A stretch of DNA of 64,000 nucleotides from Trema orientale (Eukaryota > Streptophyta > Magnoliopsida > Rosales > Cannabaceae): NCBI GenBank assembly GCA_002914845.1, contig JXTC01000001.1:4213961-4277960 (forward strand), read 5' to 3'. The notes beneath the pieces were generated by a model. The model had not been told where the DNA came from. It ran no database searches and saw only the letters and a program-made list of their open reading frames with translations. Of this stretch, positions 33,537 through 44,095 are shown piece after piece. The position numbers and the translations under genes are program-made. Position 1 is the first letter of the stretch. Every line of letters starts with the position of its first letter.

Positions 33537-34399
33537 TATGTGAATTACCTCAAGTTGGTTCTTGAATTATCAAAAGTTTCAACTTTTGCCCCTGTACTTC
33601 CAAAATCATCACACCATTAGTCGAATGTATGGAAAATGCCATGTGATATGCACATGATCTGAAATTTAGAGGGTATTTCAGTAAATTAACGTATTAGGTA
33701 AAAGTGATGGTTTAATTAAGATGAGACATAAGGTTAAAACAAAATAAAATTAAAAGGGAATGAAAAGAATAAATGAAAAAAGAAAAGAAAAACCAGTCCA
33801 AAAAAATTTTCACCATAAACCATTAACCCTCAGCACGTTTTCTTCGTCAAACAATAAAATCAAAATAAATAAGAAAAAGAGATAATGTGGTAGATGACCA
33901 CTTTTTTAAATTATTTTAAATAGATGCCCAACTTTTAAATCTTATAGCTAAATGTCCATATCATTTAAAGTTGTATTTTTATTTCCCTTCTTGCCCTTCT
34001 TTTTCTTTACTGAGTTTTTTTTTTTTGCTTTTTTGTTTGTATCGTTCTCTCTCTCCCTTGTTCTCTCTACCGCTCACTCCCCTCTCTCTCTCTCTCTCTC
34101 TCTCTCTTGCACTCTCTCTCTCTTCTTTCATTTAATCAATTTTCCGACGAAATTTTTTTCATGTTTTCTGGCGTTTTGAGGTCCTTCTCTAGCGGCGTTT
34201 TGAACGAATTCACTCTTTCATCTATGGAGGTATATATTGTATTGTTTATATGAGTTTTGATTTTGATTTTGATTTTGCTTTATAGTATTGTGTCTTAGTT
34301 TGGGGCTTTTTATTTTTATTACCACTTTCTTATATAATCATATGTTTTGTTATTAATTAAGGTCTATTTGTATTATTCTTTTTTTTTTGAATTATTTTT

Positions 34400-35300
34400 C
34401 GTAATTGGTACTGGTTCATGAATATTTTGTCATAGTACATACGTTTTTTGTGGTGGTATATGGTATTACTGTTCGTTGGTTTTTTGTTGCTGAAAATATT
34501 CACTATTTTAGTTCGATTCATGAATTCTTTGTCGCGGTATATGTGTTTTTTGGATTGGTATATGGTGTTTCTTTTCTCTAGTTTTTGTATATAAATATGT
34601 TAGGTATTTTCTTAGTTTAGTTCATATATTTTTGTCTATGGTATATATGATTTTTGAGGTTGTATATACTATTTTTTGTCATAGTATATAATTTTTGAAT
34701 TATTTTTCATAATCGATAATGGTTCATGAAGTTTTTGTCGTGGCACATATGTTTTCTGTGGTGGTATATGACATTACTGTTTGTTGGCTTTTATTACTAA
34801 AGATGTTCACTATTATAATTTGGTTCATGAATTCTTTGTCGCGGTATATTTATTTTTTGTGTTGGTATATGGTGTTTCTGTTCTCTGATTTTTGTTTACA
34901 AACGTGTTAAGTATTTTCTTTTTTGGTTCATAAATTTTTGGACGTGGTATATAGGATTTTTAAGGTGGTATATGGTATATTAGTAATTTGTGGTTATTGC
35001 ATGTTCATTATTTGTTGTTTGGTTCATATCATTTTAGTTGTGGTATATGTGATTTTTGTAATGGTAAATTTTTTATCATGGTATAATGTTGTTGAATATA
35101 TTTAGTACTTTGGGTTTAGTTTCTATACTTTTTGTTATGGTTCATATGCTTATGAACTTTGTATACATAATGATGTATCTACTTTATTTTTATGGGAAAA
35201 TATGGTGGATGACTTTTTTTTGTTGTGGTTGATATGCTTATGTATCTTTTCTTTAGATTCATATACCTAGTTCATTTTTTTATAGTTGGTTTTTTCATCA
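34400..35300. repeat. Degenerate GGTTCAT / GGTATATG tandem repeats
   Basis: Loose units of about 110 bp, rich in TGGTTCATGAATTYTTTGTC and GTGGTATATGTTTTTTGTG, recur through the left interior of the MULE. The reverse-complement theme (ATGAACCA, TATGAACTTATGAACC) fills 35800-36430 on the other side of the transposase remnant. The Cys/Phe/Val-rich reading frames here are by-products of the repeat. Confidence 0.7.
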
Positions 35301-35367
35301 AGTTGGAAGTCAATTGATTAGTATTGTTTATCAAGGGCAGGTTGCTCTCCTATCTATTATTGAGAAA

Positions 35368-35481
35368 GCTAGTGCTGGCAGGCCGAAAAAGAAACAAATC
35401 CTATCTACTGATGAATTCTAGAATAAACAAGTGCAGTACAGTCGATGCGAGCAATACGGCCACAAGCAAAAAAATTACTGA
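35368..35481 (+). pseudogene. MuDR/MURA transposase C-terminal remnant (CCHC zinc knuckle)
   Basis: The frame reads ASAGRPKKKQILSTDEF, a TAG stop, NKQVQYSRCEQYGHKQKNY, then TGA. Plant MULE transposases end with a basic GRPKKxR segment followed by a CxxCxxxGHxxxxC knuckle. Here the spacing is kept but the first Cys is replaced by Tyr and the last by Tyr, and the frame is closed by stops, so it is dead. The catalytic DDE domain and SWIM domain are missing. Confidence 0.7.
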
Positions 35482-35799
35482 GGATTCGATTCATGTGGAA
35501 TTCCGTATTCTAAAGAAGATGAAAACTTATGATCAATCATTAGGTTCTTGTTGGTAGAGTTGTAGTAGTTTTTTTTTTTTTTTGGTTAAATAGTGTTCTA
35601 TATTAATTTATTATCATTATAGTTTCCGATTTATTCTCAGTTGTTCATTATTTTTAACTATGGTTCATTAAGTAGTATATTTGAATCTATACATATCTTG
35701 CAATATGTATTAAGAAGTATGCAATCAAGAGTTGTTCAAACAGAATGGTTCATATGTTTATGTACCTTGTTTGCTAATTCATGTACTTAGTCTATTTTT

Positions 35800-36430
35800 T
35801 TTCATGTACACATAATATATGAACCACATGTAAGTTTATGAACCATTCAAATGACTTTATAAACTTGATATATGAACTTGTATATGCATTTGAAAAACAA
35901 AAGGCATGAACAATTAAAGAAAAAGCATGAACCATTAAGGAAAAAATATGAACGAGTAAAAAAAAAAAAATGAACCACTTAAACTCATATACCAACAAGG
36001 AAAAGTATAAATCCGCAAGTAAAATGTATGAACCAACAAGTAAAAAATATAAACCAGTTAAACTCATATTCCAATAAGTAAAATTTTTTGAACTTATGAA
36101 CTGCACATATAAAATTATGAATCACATATATAAAAAATTTTAAACAATACATTTAAACTTATGAACAATAGATATAAACTTATGAACCAATGGATTAGAG
36201 TCCATAATATCATCATAACTCTATTAATAGGACAAAAAACCCAAATTCAAAATTGAAGGACTATTTAGGCTTTTTTTTTTTTTTCTCAAAAATCAAAGTA
36301 TAATATCTTAAAAAAATCACTAACTACTAGAACTAATTACACATAATTTTAACCTCGAAAAAATAATCTATGAACTTAACAAATAATTTATGAATTACAA
36401 ACATAAATTTATGAACCACACACACAATCT
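35800..36430. repeat. Degenerate ATGAACC tandem repeats (opposite orientation)
   Basis: Repeated words TATGAACCA, AAACTTATGAACC and ACATATAAA, the reverse-complement theme of 34400-35300. Together the two arrays make the element a potential large fold-back around the transposase remnant. Confidence 0.65.
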
Positions 36431-37287
36431 TATAATTTTATGAACTACCAAACAAGAATAATAATTAAAAGTTAAGAAAATACTAAATCACCTAATATCT
36501 ATCATACATATTTATTTCCTTTTTTATATAAAAACAAAAGAATTTTGTGAAAACCAACAAAATTTCTCAAAAACAAAATTCAAAATTTGTTCTTATTATA
36601 TAAAAAAGGGAGAAATTAATTATTTTAGTTTGTCTCCATATTCCCCTTCCAGACCCGTGGTCTTTGCTATGATTGACAATGAATTCGGACTTTTCCCAAT
36701 GTTCTCACTAATTATGTCTTCTTATCATTTTTTTAAAATTTTATTTTCTATAAAAATTTCTTTCTTTTCATGCTTCGATTGATATTTAACTTGCAAAGCT
36801 CATTTCTTGTGGGGATATCACCGACCTCCTCTACCTCCTCCTTCTTCAATGAATATGACCATTGCAACCACAACCAGATATACTCCTTCGAAGTTCCACG
36901 ACAGTTCTCCGACTTTGTATAGTGATTCTGGCTCGCATACAACCAGCATCTCTGGTCTTCTCCTCGCCGGATGGTTTCCCTCCTTTCGTTCGCACTGCCA
37001 TCAAGAGAATCACTGTTGAGTTGGTTAAGGGAATTTGGAGTCTAACGTGGTGAGGGTAGTTTTGACATGAGATTTCAACGTATTAATAAGTTGTATCTTT
37101 AACTATAAATTATTGGGCTTGGACATATACCAAATTTTGGGCCAAAAAATAGCCATTATACTATTCAGCCCTAAGAAAAAACCCAGTCAATAATAAGGTA
37201 ATGAGAAATTAGGGGAAATATGAAATGACAACATTGAAAATTTGAGGCATATCATATTCTTTCAAAAAAACACTGCTGAAAAATAAT

Positions 37288-37647
37288 GGTCCCGTTTGTT
37301 TCGCCTATTTGAATGTGTGTATTTGAATGAAAATTGTGGAATGGGTTATAATTGGAATGGAAGACATTTGAATGGAAAAAATAGTGGAATGTGTTATAAT
37401 TAGAATGAGAGTATTAGAATGGACCATTCAAAAACACCTCTTCCCCTCCATTTTCATCCAAGACACAAAAATCCATTCAAATAGTTGATGTGACTGATGA
37501 ACTATTTGAATGGAAAAACTAAATTGTTGAAACAAACACTCATTCCAAAAGACCATTTGAATGAAAAATTTAGAGTTGTTGAAACAAACACCCATTCAAA
37601 TGGATTTTCCATTCCAATGGAATGGAATGGGCGAACCAAACGGCCCC
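37288..37647. mobile_element. Tourist-like MITE, copy 2, upstream of the glutamyl-tRNA synthetase
   Basis: Ends GGTCCCGTTTGTTTCGCC at the left and GGGGCCGTTTGGTTCGCC read from the right; the interior matches copy 1 at 10105-10440 (AATGTGTGTATTTGAAT, GGACCATTCAAAAACACCTC, GTTGAAACAAACA). No convincing target duplication is seen. It ends about 430 bp before the ATG of the synthetase and so lies in its proximal promoter. Confidence 0.75.
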
Positions 37648-37659
37648 ATTGCCTATTGA

Positions 37660-38078
37660 CGAAAATATCCCTGTAAAAACCTATGCCCTTGTTTTTGTCT
37701 ATTCAACCACGTTCTTGTTCTTCCCCTCCGTCGTCGTCTTCTTCTTCTTTCTTGTTCTTCACTCTTATACCCTCATCCCCAGAACTAACTATAAAACTTG
37801 ATTGTGGCTCTCTCTTTTCTGATTCAAATTGTTGAAGCTAAGCTCTTTTGCCCACTTCTTCTCTTTCTATATCTAGTTTGAAGAACAGAACCCCTCCTAT
37901 CTCTCTCTGTCTCTGTCTCTGTCTCTGTTTCGGAGCAGAGCACCATAGGCTTCAAGACCACCAGACGAACACGCCGTCGAAGACTGTCCAAAATTGGAAC
38001 TCTTTTTACATGCTTTAAGTCGGTGCCGGCTTCCATTATATAACCTAACAATAATAATAATAATAATAATCAAACTCT
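37660..38078 (+). promoter_or_regulatory. Promoter/5' UTR region of the glutamyl-tRNA synthetase gene
   Basis: Pyrimidine-rich sequence with (TTC)n at about 37735-37755, a CTCTGT repeat (about 37905-37928), and an (AAT)n tract at 38048-38070 just before the start codon. These low-complexity tracts are common in plant 5' UTRs. No TATA box could be assigned with confidence. Confidence 0.5.
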
Positions 38079-41000
38079 ATGGAGATTAAGTCGGTGGCCT
38101 TTCCGGCCGAAACTCCGCCTCTCTCGGTCATAGCCGCCGCCAAAGTTGCCGGGATCCCACCCTTGCCCATCGCCACCTCCGCCTCTCCTGATTCTGCTCC
38201 ATCGTTTCACTTCTCCAATGGGTATTTTTCCTTTTTACTTTTTTATTTTATTTTATTTTATTTATTTATTTTTTTCGGAGCTGTAGTCTAGCTGAGGACC
38301 AATGGTGCTTCGAAATCCTTTTTCGTATTTACATCTAAGTATGAGTTTATCCCAGTTTGTCTAAGCAAGGTTCATATCATATGTGATGTGAAGAAAAGAA
38401 ACAAGCTGAGTTGAGGAATTGATGATGACTGGTTTTCTTCCTAACGGAGTTATTGTTTGGTTTGTCTTTATTTGGATTATAATTTTTCCAAATCTTTGTG
38501 TTCGTTGGTTCTCTACTGAGTAGTGGCTAATATGGGTTGTTCTTATAATTCAAATCAGTGTTGATAAATTATGGTCCCCGTGCACCACGTTTACTGATCA
38601 TATTCATGTTGTGGATATTGGAGTTGATTAAGTTGAAATTTTGATAAATTGGGTAAATTTAGTCATTTTGGCTGGACTGGACGAGTTAAGGGATATGATG
38701 TTGCATTGTGTTATGACTCATTATGAATTGCAATAGCATCGGAACAGCATACTAGCATGTTATCGTTTCACTTAGCTGAGTCATTAAATCTGATGTTTGC
38801 GACAATAACATCTACTTTCCTTGCTTTGAAAGCTGAGTTGTCCGATGAAGATAAATTTTCCTTTTATTGTTGCATAATATTCTTGCACTTTTTTTCTGTT
38901 GTTACTCATAAACTTGCTATCTAAAAAACCATTTTCCCAATCTCACACATCAACAAACTTGTGTTTAGGCTGAAATTGCAGGGGACATATGTACTACTTC
39001 GATATATTGGTCGGATTGCCAGCATTCCTCATTTCTATGGGCAAAATGCATATGAATCTGGCCAGGTGATTTTCCTTAAATCTAATAATTTTCTATTGTT
39101 GTTTCAACATGTTCTGGTTTATGTTACTTTGTTAATACTTACTTTCTTTTCTTTGCCGCTCTTTTTCAGATTGATGAGTGGCTGGAATATGCTCCTGTCC
39201 TTTCATCCGGTTCTGCATTTGAGACTGCATGCAAATATGTGGATTCTTATTTAGAGGGCCGTACATTTTTGGTCGGCAATTTTTTGTCAATTGCAGATAT
39301 AGCGATTTGGTCGGGACTTGCAGGTATATTTTTTCAAGTAAAAAAGTGTACATCGTTAAGTGTTTATCATATAACGCTTGAAGGATATGCTTAATATTCC
39401 GTGTTCTTCAGGAACTGGGCTAAGATGGGAAAGTTTGAGGAAGTCAAAGAAGTTTCAGAATCTTGTGAGGTGGTTCAATTCAGTATTGGCAGAATACAGT
39501 GATGCTTTAACAGAAGTCCTTGCTACATATGTTGGCAAAAGAGGCTTGGGAAAGCCAGTGCCTGTTAAATCAAAAGAGCATCAAAGTGTCAGTCAACCCA
39601 CAAAGAGTGTGAACGGAGATATATCTAAAGCAGGAAGCAAACCTACATTTGAAGTAGATCTTCCAGATGCTGAGATTGGAAAAGTGAAATTAAGATTTGC
39701 TCCGGAACCCAGTGGTTATCTTCACATTGGGCACTCAAAAGCGGGACTGTTGAATCAATATTTTGCTCAAAGGTACCAAGGACAAGTTATTGTGCGCTTT
39801 GATGATACAAATCCTGCTAAAGAAAGCAATGAATTTGTGGACAATATTCTAAAGGATATCGAGACCTTGGGTATCAAACATGAAACTGTTACATTTACCT
39901 CGGATTACTTCCCTCAATTGATGGAAATGGCTGAAAACTTGATTCGCCAGGGTAAAGCATATGTCGATGATACCCCACGTGAGGAAATGCAGAAAGAAAG
40001 GATGGATGGCATTGAATCAAAATGTAGAAACAACAGCGTACAGGAGAACCTGAAATTATGGAAGGAAATGATTGCAGGATCTGAAAGGGGTCTGCAGTGC
40101 TGTGTACGTGGGAAATTGGATATGCAGGACCCCAACAAATCCCTCCGGGATCCTGTGTATTACCGTTGCAATCCAATTCCTCATCATCGGATTGGGTCCA
40201 AGTACAAGATATACCCAACTTATGACTTTGCGTGTCCGTTTGTTGATTCTATAGAGGGTATAACTCATGCTCTTCGATCTAGTGAGTACCATGATCGCAA
40301 TGCACAGTATTACCGGATTCAAGAGGATATGGGTTTGAGAAAGGTCTTCCTTTATGAATTTAGCCGGTTGAACATGGTTTATACACTTCTTAGCAAGCGT
40401 AAACTTCTGTGGTTTGTCCAAAATGGCAAGGTTGATGGATGGGATGATCCTCGTTTTCCAACTGTCCAAGGAATTGTGCGTAGAGGTCTGAAAATTGAAG
40501 CATTGATTCAATTCATTCTTGAGCAGGTAAGATAATTGTGAGTTGTATCCTGCTGCAATGAGTCTATTGTTGAACCTTTATTTTCTTGTTGGATTTCTCA
40601 TATTTTGACTGACCATAAGAATGTAGAAAATTTTATTGATGAGCTCCTCTGACTATAGGATGACATGGGTTAGAACAGTTTAATCCTCATACTGTCACAG
40701 TGGGTCTATTTAATACGCCTTTTGTAAACGCTACATCCTTATATTTGTATGTGTTTCTTTGACAAGAAGAGCATTCTTATTTCATTTCTGGCCCCTTCTC
40801 CCAACTGAATGGTTTAGTTACTGATTCTACATTTCTCCATTTCAGGGAGCTTCAAAAAATCTCAATCTCATGGAATGGGACAAACTTTGGACCATAAATA
40901 AGAAGATAATTGATCCTGTATGTCCTAGGCATACCGCTGTCATTGAAGAGCGGCGCGTGCTGTTGACCCTGACTAATGGGCCTGAGAAACCATTTGTCCG

Positions 41001-41683
41001 CATCATACCTAGGCATAAGAAATATGAAGGTGCCGGAGAGAAGGCTACAACATTTACAAGGAGGATATGGTTAGATTATGCTGATGCTGGGTTGATTGCA
41101 GCAGATGAGGAAGTTACCCTAATGGATTGGGGAAATGCCATTATAAAGGGAATTGAGAAGGACCGAGAAGGAAAGGTCACGCAGTTGACGGGAGTTTTGC
41201 ATCCTGAGGGATCTGTGAAGACTACAAAGCTGAAGCTCACCTGGCTCCCTGAAACAAATGAGCTGGTCAACCTTTCATTAGTGGAGTTTGATTACTTGAT
41301 TACGAAGAAGAAGGTATGTGTTAGTCAACTAGAAACTTTCAAAAATTTCCTGGGTGCATATGATTTTATATACACTTTAACATAATCAAAGCTTGTCGGT
41401 CGCTTTGCTGCACTATATCGAACCATTACTTAAGAGTGTGGGTGCTTTTGACTTGTACTTGCAGCTTGAAGAAGGAGAGGATTTCCTTGATGTCCTTAAT
41501 CCATGTACGAAAAAAGAGACCGCAGCCCTTGGCGATTCCAACATTCGAAATCTGAAGCGGGGAGAAATATTGCAGCTGGAGAGGAAAGGATATTTCAGGT
41601 GTGATATGCCCTATGTTAGGCCTTCAAAACCTGTAGTTCTATTCGCTATCCCTGATGGCAGACAGCAGACTGGTTTGAAGTAA
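38079..41683 (+). CDS. Glutamyl-tRNA synthetase, cytosolic (eukaryotic GluRS)
   Basis: Charges tRNA-Glu with glutamate in the cytosol. Six exons, 38079-38221, 38969-39065, 39170-39323, 39412-40526, 40846-41313 and 41465-41683, all GT-AG with consistent phases, encode 731 residues (Arabidopsis GluRS is about 720). Domains: N-terminal GST-like domain to about residue 170 (FLVGNFLSIADIAIWSGLAG), a charged linker, then the class I catalytic core with the HIGH motif at 236-239 (SGYLHIGHSK) and the KMSKR-type loop LLSKR at 457-461. A GlnRS-like beta-barrel anticodon-binding domain follows, ending PVVLFAIPDGR. The GST-like extension and GlnRS-type C-terminus mark the eukaryotic cytosolic enzyme, not the organellar one. 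No organelle targeting signal is obvious. It appears intact. Confidence 0.96.
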
Positions 41684-42660
41684 GAAAGGCTTTTGCAGGA
41701 TTTGAGCGGGTTTCTTTTCGCTTCACAGGTTATGTCTTGACTACACTGAGGGCTATTGATTTAGTATGGACAAGCATTTTTCTTGTCAATGGAACAGAAG
41801 ATGCTTAAATTTGAGAACTTAGATGTGCGACTGATGATTTTCGTCACCTATATTTGATTGGGTTTCTTCCATTTTGGTTTCTCATCTATATAAGGACTCG
41901 TGTTTACATCTCGGTTGATTGTCTGTTTCTTAAGAGGTTGACATTAAACTTTCACCAGAAGCTGAAAACCTCCGGCTCCTCTTGTCAAGTTTTTGTTGCT
42001 CAAAACATAGACATGACAAATGAGAAGACACGAGGATGCATCATGCATCTAATTATACATGTTCACGTCTTGTCACAAGGGCTTGGGGAATAACGGGTAA
42101 CCCACCAATTATGTAATAAAATAAAGGCGAATCATTTACTCCTTCAATGTACGAACGAGGGACTTGATACCTCACAAAAGAACAAGCAAAACGGCAAAAT
42201 GTCTGGGTGTAACCGGTTGTGCTAGTAGACAAAATTTTTTTTTTTTTGGAAAGATAGTAGACAAAAATTTTGAAAAGGGGAACTAGCACAAAAATTTTGA
42301 AAAACGGAAAAATAAATATTGAGGGGCATTACTGTGATTCGATATATTATAATAATCGAAAAACCAGAAGACAGTGAATTTCGCTACAAAAAGGCAGGGG
42401 TTCTGATGTTATTGTCGTGCAATTTTTTGGAGTCTTGGAACACATTTTCCGAGGCTCGGAACGAATTTTAGCCACCAAAAAAATCCTAGTTGTTGTCATT
42501 TAAGTAGATAATATGACCTGGATCCCATTCTTTATATAAGGTATTACTTACATTCCTATTATTTTTTTATAGCTTTTAAGTCTCCAAAACTCATCAGTCC
42601 TTTTCACTAATTCCGTTTAACTATGTCGTTTAAAGCCGTAAGCATCATACATGATTACTC
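41684..42660. other. 3' flank of the synthetase and spacer
   Basis: Begins with the 3' UTR. A motif TAGTAGACAAAATTTT is repeated at about 42224 and 42256, and ACAAAAATTTTGAAAA recurs three times near 42262-42304. The text CACTAATTCCGTTTAAC at about 42605 resembles CACTAATTCCGTCAAAA at 4877, hinting at a shared old repeat. No gene seen. Confidence 0.4.
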
Positions 42661-44095
42661 AAAGAGAAATTAGGCCAAGTATGCTCCCTAATACCCCTAT
42701 TTTGGCCCATATGTCCAAGTTAAAAAACATTTGAAAAATATGTATACGGACGAAAATAGCCTTACTAATACCTAAGAGAAAATATGCCTCACTTTTGAAG
42801 GAGTGTCTGTTATACTTCTCTCTGAAACTCTTCTCATTTCCCTCTCTCTCTCCAATCGTCGTCACTGTTACCGTCTGAAGACCCGTCGTCTCTCGTCGTC
42901 TGAAGAGCCAAGAAGTCGTCGTACTGTAAAGCGAGGAAGACGAAAACCCGTCGTGCCGTCTCTCTCACTGTTGAGAAAAATGAGTCCCGAAAAGAAGGTA
43001 AGCAAAATATGATTTGAGGGTTTTTGAATTTAGGGCATTTGCAGTAGAAGCCGATTTAGAAATTTGCAGTTGATATTTCGATTTAGTTACATAATTTCTC
43101 GTTTATGAGATAGTAATTTTATAAATTTTTGTATGACGTAATTTTCGATTTCATTTTGATATCTTTTCGATGAATTTTCGATTTATTTCGTTAAAATTTC
43201 GATTATATTTCGATGAGTATGGCTGAAAATGTTATCGGAAAAATACGTGAAATTCGACTTAATTTCGATATTATTTCGATGGTTTTTCAATTAACAGAGT
43301 CGAAATTTCGATATATTTTTGGTGGAATTTTAAAATAAAATTTCGATGTTATTTCGATTGTGTTTCGATTATTTTTCGATGGTATTTCGGTGAATAGTGC
43401 CGAAATTTAGATACATTTTCGATGACATTTTAAAATAAGGCTACTCTAAATTTTCGATGTTCTTTCGACTGTTTTTCGATGATATTTCGATGACCTTTAG
43501 TAGTAGTTAGTAGTTAATATTTTTTTCGACAGGTTTCGACTACGTTTTTCGATGATAAGTTTTTCCCTCTCTCTAGTATGAGTTTTTCTCTGTTTTTTTT
43601 TCTTTTTAATTTTATTGTTAAATAATCTTCCCATGTGAGGAGGCAGTCTTCCTCCTAAATCTAGATCTAAGGGGGTCATAATACACTAAGATCTAGATCT
43701 GTAGTAATTTATGTTATTTTTAGTTTTTTATTTCTCAAGAGTGCGGTTATCCTCCATATTTATATCATTTTTTATTCAGATCTGGAGAAATAATTACCAT
43801 GGTAGGTCGGAGTTGGCAGAATCTCCTCTAGTGAATCAATCAGATGTGCCAATTCAGATGGGAAAAAATCAAGATGAGCCATTGAAGAGCTCTTGTTAAT
43901 CCTTTATGGGGTTTTTTTACAAGATCGTCGTTAGGGACCACAGGTACTCTGAGATCTCCGAAGGAGCTTTTATCTTCAAATTTATGAATCGTTTTCCTGA
44001 TTCTCGTTATAAGAGATTATATATAACCTGATTAGCTATCATAACCCTCTTATGTGAGTATTAATGAAATTGTTTCCCTTATTAAAAAAAGTATG
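42661..44095. other. Repeat-derived region with TTTCGAT array; no intact gene
   Basis: 42661-42760 resembles the end of the MULE at 33879-37171 (…CCCCTATTTTGGCCCATATGTCC…). A CT- and CGTCGT-rich leader (42820-42960) follows, with a 69-codon frame starting at 42803. From about 43070 to 43555 the sequence is built of degenerate ATTTCGAT/TTTTCGATG words. The end at about 44060-44095 (GAAATTGTTTCCCTTATT then an A-run) looks like a plus-strand LINE 3' end. No domain is recognisable. Confidence 0.4.
43070..43555. repeat. Degenerate TTTCGAT short tandem array
   Basis: The heptamer TTTCGAT and close variants occur dozens of times, mostly spaced 7-20 bp, in words such as ATTATTTCGATGG and GTTTTTCGATGATATTTCG. 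CpG is unusually frequent for this AT-rich window. Confidence 0.75.

Larger units (their letters stand above)
33879..37171 (+). mobile_element. Decayed Mutator-like element (MULE), 3.3 kb, with MURA zinc-knuckle remnant
   Basis: Perfect 9-bp target duplications TAAGAAAAA flank it (33870-33878 and 37172-37180). Ends are GAGATAATGTGGTAG… and, from the right, GGGCTGAATAGTATAATGG…; the subterminal arms share TTATAGYTAAA-like blocks. At 35368-35481 the plus strand reads a decayed MuDR transposase C-terminus (see separate entry). Left and right of it lie opposite-orientation arrays of short GGTTCAT/ATGAACC repeats, and an oligopyrimidine (CT)n leader at 34075-34125. No intact transposase. Confidence 0.75.

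Noticed and set aside
33952..34179. A 75-codon frame rich in Phe, Leu and Ser
   Set aside because: It is produced by T runs and a (CT)n microsatellite in the MULE leader.
34719..35105. Hydrophobic frames that look like small membrane proteins
   Set aside because: They are translations of the GGTTCAT/GGTATATG repeat array and recur with the repeat period.
39895..40511. Minus-strand reading frames of 74-151 codons within the synthetase exon
   Set aside because: They are antisense shadows of the conserved GluRS exon 39412-40526 and show no protein features.
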